Assembly (NCBI GenBank): GCA_900544905.1
Contig: UQXF01000057.1
Span: forward strand, 1-21,857
Source: an uncultured Clostridium sp.
GTDB lineage: Bacteria; Bacillota; Clostridia; Lachnospirales; Lachnospiraceae
Direction: 5' to 3'
Length of the DNA: 21,857 nt
Shown here: one piece after another, positions 1 to 7,754 of the stretch
Position numbering within the stretch: position 1 is the first letter of the stretch
Layout: the number at the start of each line of letters is the position of its first letter
The notes under the pieces: generated by a model
Seen by the model: the letters and a program-made list of their open reading frames with translations, nothing else
Told to the model about the DNA's origin: nothing
The model's database searches: none
Made by a program: the position numbers and the translations under genes

Positions 1-47
1 CTACACGCGTAAGATCGTCGGCAGCGTCAGATGTGTATAAGAGACAG
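1..47 (+). other. Illumina Nextera adapter remnant (not genomic)
   Basis: Bases 15-47 are the complete 33-base Nextera read-1 transposase adapter, ending in the mosaic-end sequence AGATGTGTATAAGAGACAG at 29-47. Bases 1-6 (CTACAC) match the last six bases of the P5 oligo, and bases 7-14 (GCGTAAGA) sit exactly where the i5 index belongs and equal the index I know as S517. This is untrimmed library sequence at a contig end. It supplies a false ATG at 31 and a false peptide start (MCIRDR) to the first reading frame. Genomic sequence begins at 48. Confidence 0.97.
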
Positions 48-555
48 ATTTGATATGAACTCCATCAAGCTGATGGATTATGTAAAGAATATGAATCAGG
101 AAACCTTTGCGGAAGAGCCTGTTTATTATGGAGGCGCCCTTAACTATGCAGGGATAAATGTGGACGCCATTGCAAACCGCATGAAGAAGAAAATGGAGGC
201 GGGCTGCAGTTATTTTCTGACACAGCCGGTGTATTCCGATGCAGATATCGAGCGGGTCAGGGAGCTAAAGAACCGGACCGGCGCAAAAATTATTCTCGGT
301 ATTATGCCGCTGGTAAGCTACAAAAATGCCATATTTATGAAAAATGAGCTTCCGGGGATTGATGTGCCGGAAGAGATTATAAACTGTTACCGCCCGGATA
401 TGGAGCGGGCGGAGGCAGAGGAGACTGCTGTTAAGATTAGTGTGGAGATTGGGAAAAAGGCAATGGACTTTGCGGACGGATTTTATTTTATGACGCCATT
501 TAACCGGGTGTTACTGGTGAATCGAATTATAAACAGATTGAGGGAATGCCAATGA
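48..555 (+). CDS. Methylenetetrahydrofolate reductase, C-terminal part (YitJ-like), 5' truncated
   Basis: This is the 3' end of a gene cut by the contig edge, about 168 residues (first complete codon at 49). MetF-type reductases use FAD to reduce 5,10-methylenetetrahydrofolate to the 5-methyl form used in methionine synthesis. The visible part has the late TIM-barrel signatures of the family: GCSYFLTQPVY with the conserved Gln, the strand and loop KIILGIMPLVSYKNA, and a terminal helix leading into DGFYFMTPFNR. The GIMPLVSY.NA....NELPGI pattern resembles the reductase half of Bacillus YitJ-type bifunctional homocysteine methyltransferase/MTHFR more than stand-alone E. coli MetF, so the missing part may contain a methyltransferase domain; this is inference. 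The ATG at 31 is adapter sequence. The stop overlaps the ATG at 552 of the next gene (ATGA), suggesting translational coupling. Confidence 0.9.
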
Positions 556-1256
556 GTGCTTTTGTGGAATTCAAAAATGTAAGTAAATGCTATCGGACAG
601 GAGAGGTGGAGATTCATGCGTTACAGGATGTGAATTTTCAGATTGAACAGGGGGAATTCTGTATTATTGTGGGAGCTTCCGGAGCCGGAAAGACTACGAT
701 ACTGAATATCTTAGGCGGTATGGATACTCTGACGGATGGAGAGGTATGGCTGGACGGCAGACAGGTTTCTTCTCTGAATAAGCGGGAGCTTACCGCTTAC
801 CGGCGTTTTGATGTGGGCTTTGTATTTCAGTTTTATAATCTGGTTGGAAATCTTACCGCATTGGAAAATGTGGAGCTTGCCTCCCAGATTTGCAAGGAGC
901 CTCTTGACGCAAGGACGGTACTGGAGCAGGTGGGATTAAAGGAGAGAATGTCTAATTTTCCGGCACAGCTGTCCGGCGGGGAGCAGCAGCGTGTAGCCAT
1001 TGCCAGGGCACTTGCCAAGAATCCGAAGCTGCTGCTGTGCGATGAGCCTACAGGCGCACTGGATTACCAGACCGGTAAGGCAGTGTTAAAGCTGTTACAG
1101 GATACCTGTAGAAATACAGGAACCACTGTGGTTGTTATTACCCATAACCAGGCACTCACCGCAATGGCAGACCGGGTGATTACGGTTAAGAGCGGCAGAA
1201 TAGCGGATATGCGGATGAATGAACAGATTGTGGATGTGGACGCACTGGAGTGGTGA
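552..1256 (+). CDS. ABC transporter ATP-binding protein, MacB/LolD-type
   Basis: A 234-residue nucleotide-binding subunit that should power the permease encoded directly downstream. In order it shows Walker A GASGAGKTT (41-49), Q-loop Gln93 in VFQFYNLV, the ABC signature LSGGEQQ (140-146), Walker B LLLCDEP (160-166) followed by TGALD, and switch His198 in VITHN. The LSGGEQQRVAIARAL stretch and DEPTGALD are typical of the MacB/LolD/FtsE group that pairs with FtsX-like permeases. An ATG at 546 is also in frame, but the AGGGA at 541-545 directly abuts it, whereas it lies 6 bases before ATG 552. Start 552 also overlaps the stop of the upstream gene, so I prefer it. The stop at 1254-1256 is followed within 5 bases by the permease ATG, indicating one operon. 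Confidence 0.93.
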   Translation: MSAFVEFKNVSKCYRTGEVEIHALQDVNFQIEQGEFCIIVGASGAGKTTILNILGGMDTLTDGEVWLDGRQVSSLNKRELTAYRRFDVGFVFQFYNLVGNLTALENVELASQICKEPLDARTVLEQVGLKERMSNFPAQLSGGEQQRVAIARALAKNPKLLLCDEPTGALDYQTGKAVLKLLQDTCRNTGTTVVVITHNQALTAMADRVITVKSGRIADMRMNEQIVDVDALEW

Positions 1257-1260
1257 CGGT

Positions 1261-4200
1261 ATGAAAAAGGGATTGATAAAATCAACATTTCGGGAAATAA
1301 AAGAGAGCTTCGGGCGGTATATGGCAATACTGCTGATTGTTGCTTTGGGAGTGGGATTTTTTTCCGGGCTTAAGGTGGCATACAGTGCAATGCTGTATAC
1401 GGCGGATACCTATCTGAAGGAGCAGAATTTTTATGACTATCATTTGCTGTCTACCATGGGCTTTGATGAGGATACGGCAGAGTATCTTGAGGAAAAGGCA
1501 GAAGATGCGGTGGCAGAGGGCAGTAAGAGTGTAGATGTTCTGATGACAGAGAAGGATGGGACAGAGCTGGTTATCAAGACCATGGAACTTCCGGAGAACG
1601 TCAATAAGCCGGAGCTTACGGCGGGACGGATGCCGGAAAATGCAAAGGAGTGTCTTGTGGATGAGCATGGCTTTGGCGAAGATGCCATCGGGAGCACATT
1701 GACAATTGCAGAGGAAAATACGGAGGAAAACAGGGATAAATTTAAGGAAACGGAGTATACGATTGTAGGACTGGTGCGTTCACCGCTGTATACCCTTTAC
1801 CAGCGTGGAACCACTTCTATTGGGAATGGAAGCATAGATGCGTATATCTATCTGGAGCCGGAAGCTTACAATATAGACTATGATACGGATATTTATGTGG
1901 TATTTGATACGGATGCAGAGCTGTATTCGGATGAATACAGTGATTTTATGGATTCTAAGGAGGAGTTCTGGGAGGATATCTGCCAGACTGCGGCAGATAT
2001 GCGGTATGAGCGTATTTTTGCAGATGCCAGTGGGGAGATTGATGATGCAGAGGAAACCCTGCAGGAAAAAAAGGCAGATGGAGCAGACGAGTTAGCGGAG
2101 GCATTGGAGGAATTAAACAGCGGGCAAAGCCAGCTTCAGGACGGAGAAAACGCAATTGACCAGGCAAAGAAAACCATAGAGGAGAATGCCAAAACCCTTG
2201 AGGAAAAGGAGAACGAGTATAAAAAGGGACAGAAAACCTATCAGAAACAGAAGGCAGAGTTTGACAAGGGAAAGAGTGCTTATGAAAAGGGCTTGAAAGA
2301 ATATAATTCCCAATATAAGGAATATGAGACGAGCCGTAGAGAGTATGAAGCCAGCAAGACCGCTTATGAGGAAAGTGAAAGGCAGTATGCGGAAGCCCTG
2401 GCGTTGTATGAGAATGGCAAAGATACTTTAAGCGAGACAGAGCGCCAGGCAAAGGAGCAGGAGCTCAAGGTCTGGAGGGAGACATTAGACACCACCAGCC
2501 AGACCCTGACAGCTGCCGGGGCGCAGCTGGACACCGCAAAAACTACCTTTGCAGCTACGAAGAAGACCCTGGATGAAAAGGGGAAGGAGATTGCAAAGGG
2601 AGAGAAACAGCTTGCTAAGGCAAAAAAGGAGCTGGAAGACGCCGGAGAGCAGATTGAGGAGGCAAAGGAACAGCTCGCCTCTGCCAGAAGCCAGATTTCT
2701 GAAAAGGAGCAGGAGCTTGAGGATGCAAAAGCGGAGCTTCTTAAGGGGCAGACAGAATATGAGGATGCGAAAAAAGAATATGACGAGAAAATTCGCGACG
2801 CAGAGGAAGAACTGGCAGATGCAAGGCAGGAGGTAGAAGAGATTGAAAAACCGGAAACCTATGTATTGGGAAGAGATAGCAATGCAGGCTATGCCAGCTT
2901 TCAAAATGACGCAGGTATCGTAGAGGGTATTGCAAGAGTGTTTCCGATTTTTTTCTTTCTGGTGGCAGCACTGGTCTGTATGACCACCATGGCAAGAATG
3001 ATGGAGGAGCAGCGTACCCAGGTAGGAGTTTTGAAAGCGCTGGGATATTCCAATGGTGCAGTTATGGGTAAGTATATCATTTATTCCGGAAGTGCAGCGG
3101 TCATTGGTGCGGTTGTGGGCTTCTTTGCAGGCACATGGGCATTTTCTGTTGTTATCTGGAAAGCCTATCAGATGATGTATGATATGGGCTCCCTGCACTA
3201 TGTGTTTAAACCAGGCTATGCGGTTATCTCTATTATAGTGGCACTGCTGTGTTCGGTGGGAACTACTGTTGTCTCCTGTTACCAGGAGCTTCAGGAAATG
3301 GCAGCCTCCCTGATGCGGCCAAAGGCGCCAAAGGTGGGAAAACGGGTGCTGCTGGAGCGGATTCCGGCTGTCTGGAGCCGCTTAAAGTTTCTGGATAAGG
3401 TATCCATGAGAAACCTGTTCCGCTATAAGAAGCGTCTCTTTATGATGATTGTGGGTGTCAGCGGATGTACCGCATTACTGGTAACCGGCATGGGTATCCG
3501 GGACTCCATCTCCAAAATTGCGGATAAGCAGTTTGACACTATTTCACTCTATGATTTGTCGGTGAATATCAGTGAGGGAGAGGTCAGTGTAGATGGTATG
3601 GAGGATGCTTTGCTGGTTTCTGAAAAGAGCATGGATATGCAGGTGGATAACAGGACAAAAAGTGTAAATGTGCTGGTGCCGGAGAGCAGTGAACAGTTTG
3701 CAGAGTATATGGATATACATGATGAAGACGGGGAAGAGGTTGCATTTCCGAAAGACAATGAAGTGGTGATTTCCTTTAAGACGGCAGAGAATTACGGGAT
3801 AAAGATTGGAGATAAAATCCGTCTGCAAAACAGTGATTTAAAGGGCGGCTCGGTTACAGTCAGCGGAATCTATATTAATTATTTTAACCACTATGTAATC
3901 ATGACACCGGATACTTATAAGACCCTGTTTGGCGGGGAGGCAGACTACAATGAAATGTTTGCCAATATCAGTGAAGGGGCAGATGTACATGCAGTCTCTG
4001 CGGATTTGATGAAACAGGATGGTGTGACATATGTTTCGGCAAGTGAGGATATGAAAAAACAGATAGCCGATATGATGAAGAGCCTGGATTATGTTGTGGT
4101 TCTGGTTATTGCCTGTGCGGCGATGCTTGCATTTATTGTTATCTATAACCTTAATAATATCAATATTACCGAGCGTATCCGGGAGATTGCCACCATTAAG

Positions 4201-4485
4201 GTTTTGGGATTTTACAGGGAGGAAACCAATTCCTATGTATTCCGGGAAAACATTATTCTGACCCTGTTGGGAAGCCTGGTGGGCGTGGTTCTAGGTCATT
4301 ATCTGCACGCCTTTGTTATGAGCCAGATTCAGATTGATGCGGTGGCATTTGATACCCATGTATCTGCGGTAAGCTATATCATCAGCGTATGCCTGACATT
4401 GCTCTTTAACCAGCTTGTGAATCTGTTTATGTCAAGAAAGCTGGAAAATATTGATATGGCAGAATCCCTGAAATCTGTGGAATAA
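1261..4485 (+). CDS. FtsX-like ABC transporter permease with long coiled-coil insert
   Basis: A 1074-residue permease partnering with the preceding ATPase. A first membrane helix lies near 20-40, followed by an extracytoplasmic region containing a charged, Glu/Lys/Gln-rich coiled coil of about 270 residues (about 260-530; ELNSGQSQLQDGE and similar heptads). Three helices follow near 560-580, 606-633 and 653-677, the classic FtsX core. A second half has helices near 727-747, 942-963, 997-1020 and 1035-1057, with a small periplasmic-type domain between the first two of these. That gives eight helices in all, the two-FtsX-domain layout of type VII (MacB-like) systems, which move substrates or force across the envelope rather than through a classic channel. 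Start 1261 is chosen over in-frame ATG 1219 because the longer form would lie inside the ATPase gene; a GGAG sits about 9 bases upstream. The substrate cannot be read from sequence. Confidence 0.9.
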   Translation: MKKGLIKSTFREIKESFGRYMAILLIVALGVGFFSGLKVAYSAMLYTADTYLKEQNFYDYHLLSTMGFDEDTAEYLEEKAEDAVAEGSKSVDVLMTEKDGTELVIKTMELPENVNKPELTAGRMPENAKECLVDEHGFGEDAIGSTLTIAEENTEENRDKFKETEYTIVGLVRSPLYTLYQRGTTSIGNGSIDAYIYLEPEAYNIDYDTDIYVVFDTDAELYSDEYSDFMDSKEEFWEDICQTAADMRYERIFADASGEIDDAEETLQEKKADGADELAEALEELNSGQSQLQDGENAIDQAKKTIEENAKTLEEKENEYKKGQKTYQKQKAEFDKGKSAYEKGLKEYNSQYKEYETSRREYEASKTAYEESERQYAEALALYENGKDTLSETERQAKEQELKVWRETLDTTSQTLTAAGAQLDTAKTTFAATKKTLDEKGKEIAKGEKQLAKAKKELEDAGEQIEEAKEQLASARSQISEKEQELEDAKAELLKGQTEYEDAKKEYDEKIRDAEEELADARQEVEEIEKPETYVLGRDSNAGYASFQNDAGIVEGIARVFPIFFFLVAALVCMTTMARMMEEQRTQVGVLKALGYSNGAVMGKYIIYSGSAAVIGAVVGFFAGTWAFSVVIWKAYQMMYDMGSLHYVFKPGYAVISIIVALLCSVGTTVVSCYQELQEMAASLMRPKAPKVGKRVLLERIPAVWSRLKFLDKVSMRNLFRYKKRLFMMIVGVSGCTALLVTGMGIRDSISKIADKQFDTISLYDLSVNISEGEVSVDGMEDALLVSEKSMDMQVDNRTKSVNVLVPESSEQFAEYMDIHDEDGEEVAFPKDNEVVISFKTAENYGIKIGDKIRLQNSDLKGGSVTVSGIYINYFNHYVIMTPDTYKTLFGGEADYNEMFANISEGADVHAVSADLMKQDGVTYVSASEDMKKQIADMMKSLDYVVVLVIACAAMLAFIVIYNLNNINITERIREIATIKVLGFYREETNSYVFRENIILTLLGSLVGVVLGHYLHAFVMSQIQIDAVAFDTHVSAVSYIISVCLTLLFNQLVNLFMSRKLENIDMAESLKSVE

Positions 4486-4560
4486 GAGTTGATAAAATAA
4501 AATTTTTTGACTTTTATATTAAGAAAATAAAGAAAAATATGAAAAATTTGGAATAAAGTC

Positions 4561-4590
4561 TTGACAAAACTTAAAATTGTTGTGTATAGT
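4561..4590 (+). promoter_or_regulatory. Promoter upstream of the alanine symporter gene
   Basis: A perfect -35 box TTGACA (4561-4566), an 18-base spacer ending in TGTG, and TATAGT (4585-4590) as -10 box. It lies between the ABC permease stop and the symporter start, and its expected start site (about 4597) is only about 10 bases before the terminator hairpin at 4606. Confidence 0.7.
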
Positions 4591-4605
4591 ATTCTTATTC
4601 CAAAG

Positions 4606-4635
4606 GAGGACAATACCCAAATTGTCCTCTTTTTT
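4606..4635 (+). terminator. Intrinsic terminator, possible leader attenuator
   Basis: A perfect 9-bp stem, GAGGACAAT (4606-4614) pairing with ATTGTCCTC (4621-4629), loop ACCCAA, followed by six T residues (4630-4635). It may end read-through from the ABC operon. It also lies directly after a good promoter, so every transcript from that promoter must pass it to reach the symporter gene. Downstream, GCTA (4676-4679) can pair with TAGC (4699-4702) around a small GAG-CTTG-CTC hairpin, but I see no clear antiterminator and no known riboswitch. Confidence 0.8.
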
Positions 4636-4734
4636 CATGTTTGCATTGAGCCTTGCATGGAAAATTAGATATACAGCTAAGGGGAGCTTGCTCACCGATA
4701 GCAAAAGTATTAAAGAAGGAAGAAGGAGAGAATT

Positions 4735-6414
4735 ATGAGTTTTTCAGAAATTGTAAGCGTAGTAGACGATTTTGTCTGGGGACCGGTCATGCTGGTATTG
4801 TTAGTGGGTACCGGTATTTTCCTGACAATCCGTACCGGATTTTTACCATGGAGGAATCTTCCCTATGCGCTGAAAAGTACGTTGAGTAAGGAAGCACGCA
4901 CAAAGAGCAGAGGAGAAGGTGATGTGTCACCGTTTTCTGCATTAACTACGGCATTGGCGGCTACAATCGGTACCGGTAATATCGTAGGTGTTGCAACGGC
5001 TATGGTTTCCGGTGGTCCCGGAGCACTGGTATGGATGTGGATTTCTGCATGCTTTGGGTTAACCTCTAAGTTTTCGGAGTGTATGCTCGCCATCAAATAC
5101 CGTGAGGTAAATGAAAAGGGTGAAATGTCCGGTGGTCCGATGTATACAATGAAAAAAGCATTTAAGCATAAGAAATTCGGAAGTGCTCTGGGCTGGTTGT
5201 TCGCATTTTTTGCAGTGATAGCATCCTTTGGTATTGGTAATATGACCCAGGCAAATTCCATTGCATCAGCCTTAAATGAGACCTTCCATTTTCCGGTTTC
5301 TATTGTAGGTATTGTGATAACGGTGCTGGCATTGCTGATTATTGTTGGGGGAATTAAGACGATTTCCAAGGTATCTTCTGTTGTGGTACCAGTGATGGCC
5401 ATATTTTATGTCATTTGCGGATTGATAGTTATTATTGGAAATATCGGAAATGTACCTTCCGGTGTAGCTGCAATTTTTTCAATGGCATTCAGCGTGAAGG
5501 CTGTATCCGGTGGCGCTCTTGGTACGGTAGTGGCATCCATGATGAGTGCGATGCGCTATGGTGTTGCAAGGGGTGTCTTCTCCAATGAAGCAGGTATGGG
5601 TTCTGCAGCGATTACAGCGGCAGCGGCTACAACGGATAATCCGGTTCGCCAGGGTTATATTAATATGACGGGTACATTTTGGGATACGATTGTTGTTTGT
5701 ACCATTACCGGTCTTGCCATTGCATCCTCCGGCGTGCTCGGCATGACTGCAGAAAAAGCAGTAGGTACATATGAAGTAAACGGAACACAGATGGTTGTGG
5801 AAGCGGATTACAGTGGAGAAACAAAGACTACAGAGTATGATATGGCAATTGATGGGGAAACCGTTACATTGACTGCAAAGGATACTACGCTCAAGTTAAC
5901 GCCTTATAATGGAGACAAAGAGAATATTGCTTCCGGTGTAACAGAGGCTGCTATAACAGACGGTGTGATTACCGGTACATGGCAGGGCGATGATAAAAAT
6001 GTATATAATTTCTACGAGGATGGTTCCTTTAAATATGACCAGCTGGTTGAGGGTTCTTCACTGACGATTCAGGCATTTAAGACGGTACTGGGCTCTGCTG
6101 GTGGATGGCTGGTAGCCATTGGTATTACATTATTTGCATTTTCGACGATTCTTGGCTGGGAATATCACGGAGAGAAGGCATTTGAATACATATTGGGAAC
6201 TCATAAGTATAATATGGTTTACCGCGTTGTATTTTCTTTGATTGCCTATATCGGTGCAACCCAGACTTTAGATTTGGTATGGAACCTGTCGGATATTGCC
6301 AATGCGTTGATGGCAATTCCCAACCTGATTTGTCTGCTGATTTTAAGTGGTGAGATTGCAAGAGATATGAAAGAGTTCCAGAAGGTGATTAAAGAAGAGA
6401 AGGCGGCAAAGTAA
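4735..6414 (+). CDS. Sodium:alanine symporter (AGCS family) with soluble insert
   Basis: A 559-residue polytopic inner-membrane protein of the alanine-or-glycine:cation symporter family, expected to import small amino acids with sodium. Family signatures are clear: the N-terminal helix with TIRTGFLPWRNLP (31-43), SPFSALTTALAATIGTGNIVG (65-85), MVSGGPGALVWMW (90-102), SGGPMYTMKKA and the later GVFSNEAGMGSA and STILGWEYHGEKAFEYI. Family members are usually about 450-490 residues. The extra length is an insert at about 340-438, just after a membrane helix and before SSLTIQAFKTVLGSAGGW; it is rich in Thr, Asp and Glu and contains GTWQGDD...NFYEDGSFKY, which looks like a small beta-sheet domain of the lipocalin/DUF5640 sort. 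RBS AAGGAGAG at 4723-4730 supports this start. The gene is monocistronic, ended by the terminator at 6479. Confidence 0.93.
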   Translation: MSFSEIVSVVDDFVWGPVMLVLLVGTGIFLTIRTGFLPWRNLPYALKSTLSKEARTKSRGEGDVSPFSALTTALAATIGTGNIVGVATAMVSGGPGALVWMWISACFGLTSKFSECMLAIKYREVNEKGEMSGGPMYTMKKAFKHKKFGSALGWLFAFFAVIASFGIGNMTQANSIASALNETFHFPVSIVGIVITVLALLIIVGGIKTISKVSSVVVPVMAIFYVICGLIVIIGNIGNVPSGVAAIFSMAFSVKAVSGGALGTVVASMMSAMRYGVARGVFSNEAGMGSAAITAAAATTDNPVRQGYINMTGTFWDTIVVCTITGLAIASSGVLGMTAEKAVGTYEVNGTQMVVEADYSGETKTTEYDMAIDGETVTLTAKDTTLKLTPYNGDKENIASGVTEAAITDGVITGTWQGDDKNVYNFYEDGSFKYDQLVEGSSLTIQAFKTVLGSAGGWLVAIGITLFAFSTILGWEYHGEKAFEYILGTHKYNMVYRVVFSLIAYIGATQTLDLVWNLSDIANALMAIPNLICLLILSGEIARDMKEFQKVIKEEKAAK

Positions 6415-6478
6415 GGTCCGCAAAAGAGATAACTCAAAAATGGTTCACCAGACTATTTTTTCATATGCATGGCAACAC

Positions 6479-6513
6479 AAGCCGTTTCTGTGGAAATGCA
6501 GAAACGGCTTTTT
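6479..6513 (+). terminator. Intrinsic terminator after the symporter gene
   Basis: A perfect 12-bp stem, AAGCCGTTTCTG (6479-6490) with CAGAAACGGCTT (6499-6510), loop TGGAAATG, then further T residues. It closes the symporter transcript 65 bases after the stop codon. Confidence 0.92.
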
Positions 6514-6520
6514 AATGTCA

Positions 6521-6529
6521 GTTTTTATG
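6521..6529. repeat. Left target-site duplication of the MITE
   Basis: GTTTTTATG directly before the element; an identical copy follows it at 6742-6750. The match can be extended by one base each way (6520-6530 against 6741-6751), so the exact boundary is uncertain by a base or two. Confidence 0.75.
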
Positions 6530-6741
6530 TTAGGTAATTGCGAAACTCGTTTTTTGAAAGCCTGCGTTGTACAAATGTAACAAATATGTTTTTCGGACCG
6601 TTTGCACTTAGTTGAGAACGTAGCAGTGCTAAGCTCGAAAACACCTCGCTAACCACTGACGTTCTCAAATGTCCTACAAACATAAATTTGTTACATTTGC
6701 ACAACTCACATTTTGAAATAACGAGTTTCGCAATCACCTAA
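6530..6741. mobile_element. Miniature inverted-repeat transposable element, 212 bp
   Basis: The ends are terminal inverted repeats: TTAGGTAATTGCGAAACTCG... at 6530 against the complement of ...CGAGTTTCGCAATCACCTAA ending at 6741, 22 positions with one mismatch. Pairing continues inward: a second block (ACAAATGTAACAAA at 6571-6584 against TTTGTTACATTTGC in the right arm) and an inner GAGAACGT (6614-6621)/ACGTTCTC (6658-6665), so the whole element folds as one long imperfect hairpin. It has no convincing gene of its own. A 9-bp direct repeat flanks it. This is the structure of a non-autonomous element moved in trans by a transposase elsewhere; the source family cannot be named here. Confidence 0.85.
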
Positions 6742-6750
6742 GTTTTTATG
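6742..6750. repeat. Right target-site duplication of the MITE
   Basis: GTTTTTATG immediately after the element, identical to 6521-6529. The remaining bases to 6926 hold only an AT-rich leader with a possible -10 box TATGAT at 6845-6850 that lacks a convincing -35 box. Confidence 0.75.
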
Positions 6751-6926
6751 TATGAGAGAGAATAATGCCGGTATTTTTCATAAGACAGCCTTAGCAATTT
6801 TAGGAATTTTAGCAATACCTGATGTAATTTGGACAATTCTATGGTATGATACGAAACAGGAAATATGCCGGAATGGATATGCATATTTTAAATGAATAAC
6901 AGATATTAAAGGAGGAAATTGAAAAT

Positions 6927-7577
6927 ATGTGTAAAGCGAGAAAAGGAAGAGGAATCAAAAACATAGCAGGGGTCATTTTAGCCATGCTGCTTATGATAAC
7001 CGTGTCCGGATGTGGTGCGGACAATGGAGAAGCCAATTCAGGCGGGGCGGATAACCGGCAGACGGTAAATGAAAGCGAACAGGATGCTGTGCAGGAGGAA
7101 ACAAATGAGACGGAGGAGCAGGATGATTCCGCCTCCTATCAGGAATTGCAGGAGGGAGATACCGCTCCGGATTTCACTGCCGATTTGGCAGACGGAAGCA
7201 CATTTACACTCTCCGAACAAAGCGGTAAGGTAGTGCTGCTGAATTTCTGGGCAACATGGTGCGGACCTTGTGTTGAGGAAATGCCCGCATTTGAAAAGCT
7301 TCATAAGGAATATGGAGAAGAGGTGGCAGTTCTTGCCGTGAACAGTTTAGAGGATGAGGAGACGGTGAGACAGTTCGTTGCGGAGACCGGGTATACCTTC
7401 CCGATTGCTTTTGATGTGGAGGGAACTGTGAATATGAAATATCCGACAGATGGTATCCCGTATACACTGGTGATTGGTAAGGACGGTACGGTACAGAATA
7501 TTTTTGTCGGTGCGACAGATGCAGATACCCAGTACCAGGAATATAAGAGTGCCATTGATTCTGCACTGGGTAAATAA
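6927..7577 (+). CDS. TlpA-like thioredoxin-fold lipoprotein
   Basis: A 216-residue exported thiol-disulfide protein of the TlpA/ResA type. A lipoprotein signal peptide ends in VSGC with Cys29 as the predicted lipidated residue. An acidic Glu/Gln/Asp-rich linker (about 40-75) places the catalytic domain away from the membrane. The thioredoxin fold starts at APDFTADLADG and carries the active site WCGPC (111-115) and the cis-proline loop GIPYTLVIG. Members of this family reduce or oxidise cysteines of extracytoplasmic proteins and need a membrane partner for electrons. The RBS AAAGGAGG (6908-6915) lies 11 bases before the start. It is followed by a CXXC microprotein and a membrane iron-sulfur protein, which are the likely electron partners; that role is inferred from context. 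Confidence 0.93.
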   Translation: MCKARKGRGIKNIAGVILAMLLMITVSGCGADNGEANSGGADNRQTVNESEQDAVQEETNETEEQDDSASYQELQEGDTAPDFTADLADGSTFTLSEQSGKVVLLNFWATWCGPCVEEMPAFEKLHKEYGEEVAVLAVNSLEDEETVRQFVAETGYTFPIAFDVEGTVNMKYPTDGIPYTLVIGKDGTVQNIFVGATDADTQYQEYKSAIDSALGK

Positions 7578-7616
7578 TCCGGAATATGACGCAAAACGAA
7601 GGAATGGTGAATTTCT

Positions 7617-7754
7617 ATGGGAAAACAATTAATCAGGAAGGGATTGCTCATTATAGCGGTTGTTCTTATTATAATCGGTTTAAATCAGAACGGTTTCCGG
7701 GATATTAAAAATAAGGCAGTCCGTATTTGTTATGAGTGTATAGGAATCGGATAA
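7617..7754 (+). CDS. CXXC-containing membrane microprotein, CD1871A-like
   Basis: A 45-residue protein. Residues 1-9 are basic, one membrane helix follows (about 9-22, LLIIAVVLIIIG), and the C-terminus carries CYEC followed by IGIG. Size, layout and the C-x-E-C-I-G-I-G ending match the small family I know as CD1871A-type CXXC proteins, which commonly sit beside TlpA-like and 4Fe-4S genes. It begins 40 bases after the thioredoxin gene, with GAAGGAATGGTGA upstream as ribosome-binding region, and its stop TAA shares one base with the ATG of the next gene (TAATG), so translation of the two is probably coupled. The CXXC pair could relay thiols or hold a metal centre; this is inference. Confidence 0.82.
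   Translation: MGKQLIRKGLLIIAVVLIIIGLNQNGFRDIKNKAVRICYECIGIG

Noticed and set aside
31..48. ATG at 31 as start of the first gene
   Set aside because: It lies inside the Nextera adapter; the true gene continues upstream beyond the contig.
2485..3198. 237-residue frame antisense to the ABC permease
   Set aside because: It is opposite a well-supported gene, rich in Cys, Leu and His from reversed coiled-coil codons, with no recognisable domain.
4640..4734. Riboswitch (TPP, glycine or sodium class) before the symporter gene
   Set aside because: AAGGGGAGC-like bases recall TPP leaders but CTGAGA and the other conserved cores are missing; no glycine or sodium motif could be matched.
6525..6737. 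70-residue frame on the - strand
   Set aside because: It lies almost entirely within the inverted-repeat element and reads through both arms; no ribosome-binding site or protein family is evident.
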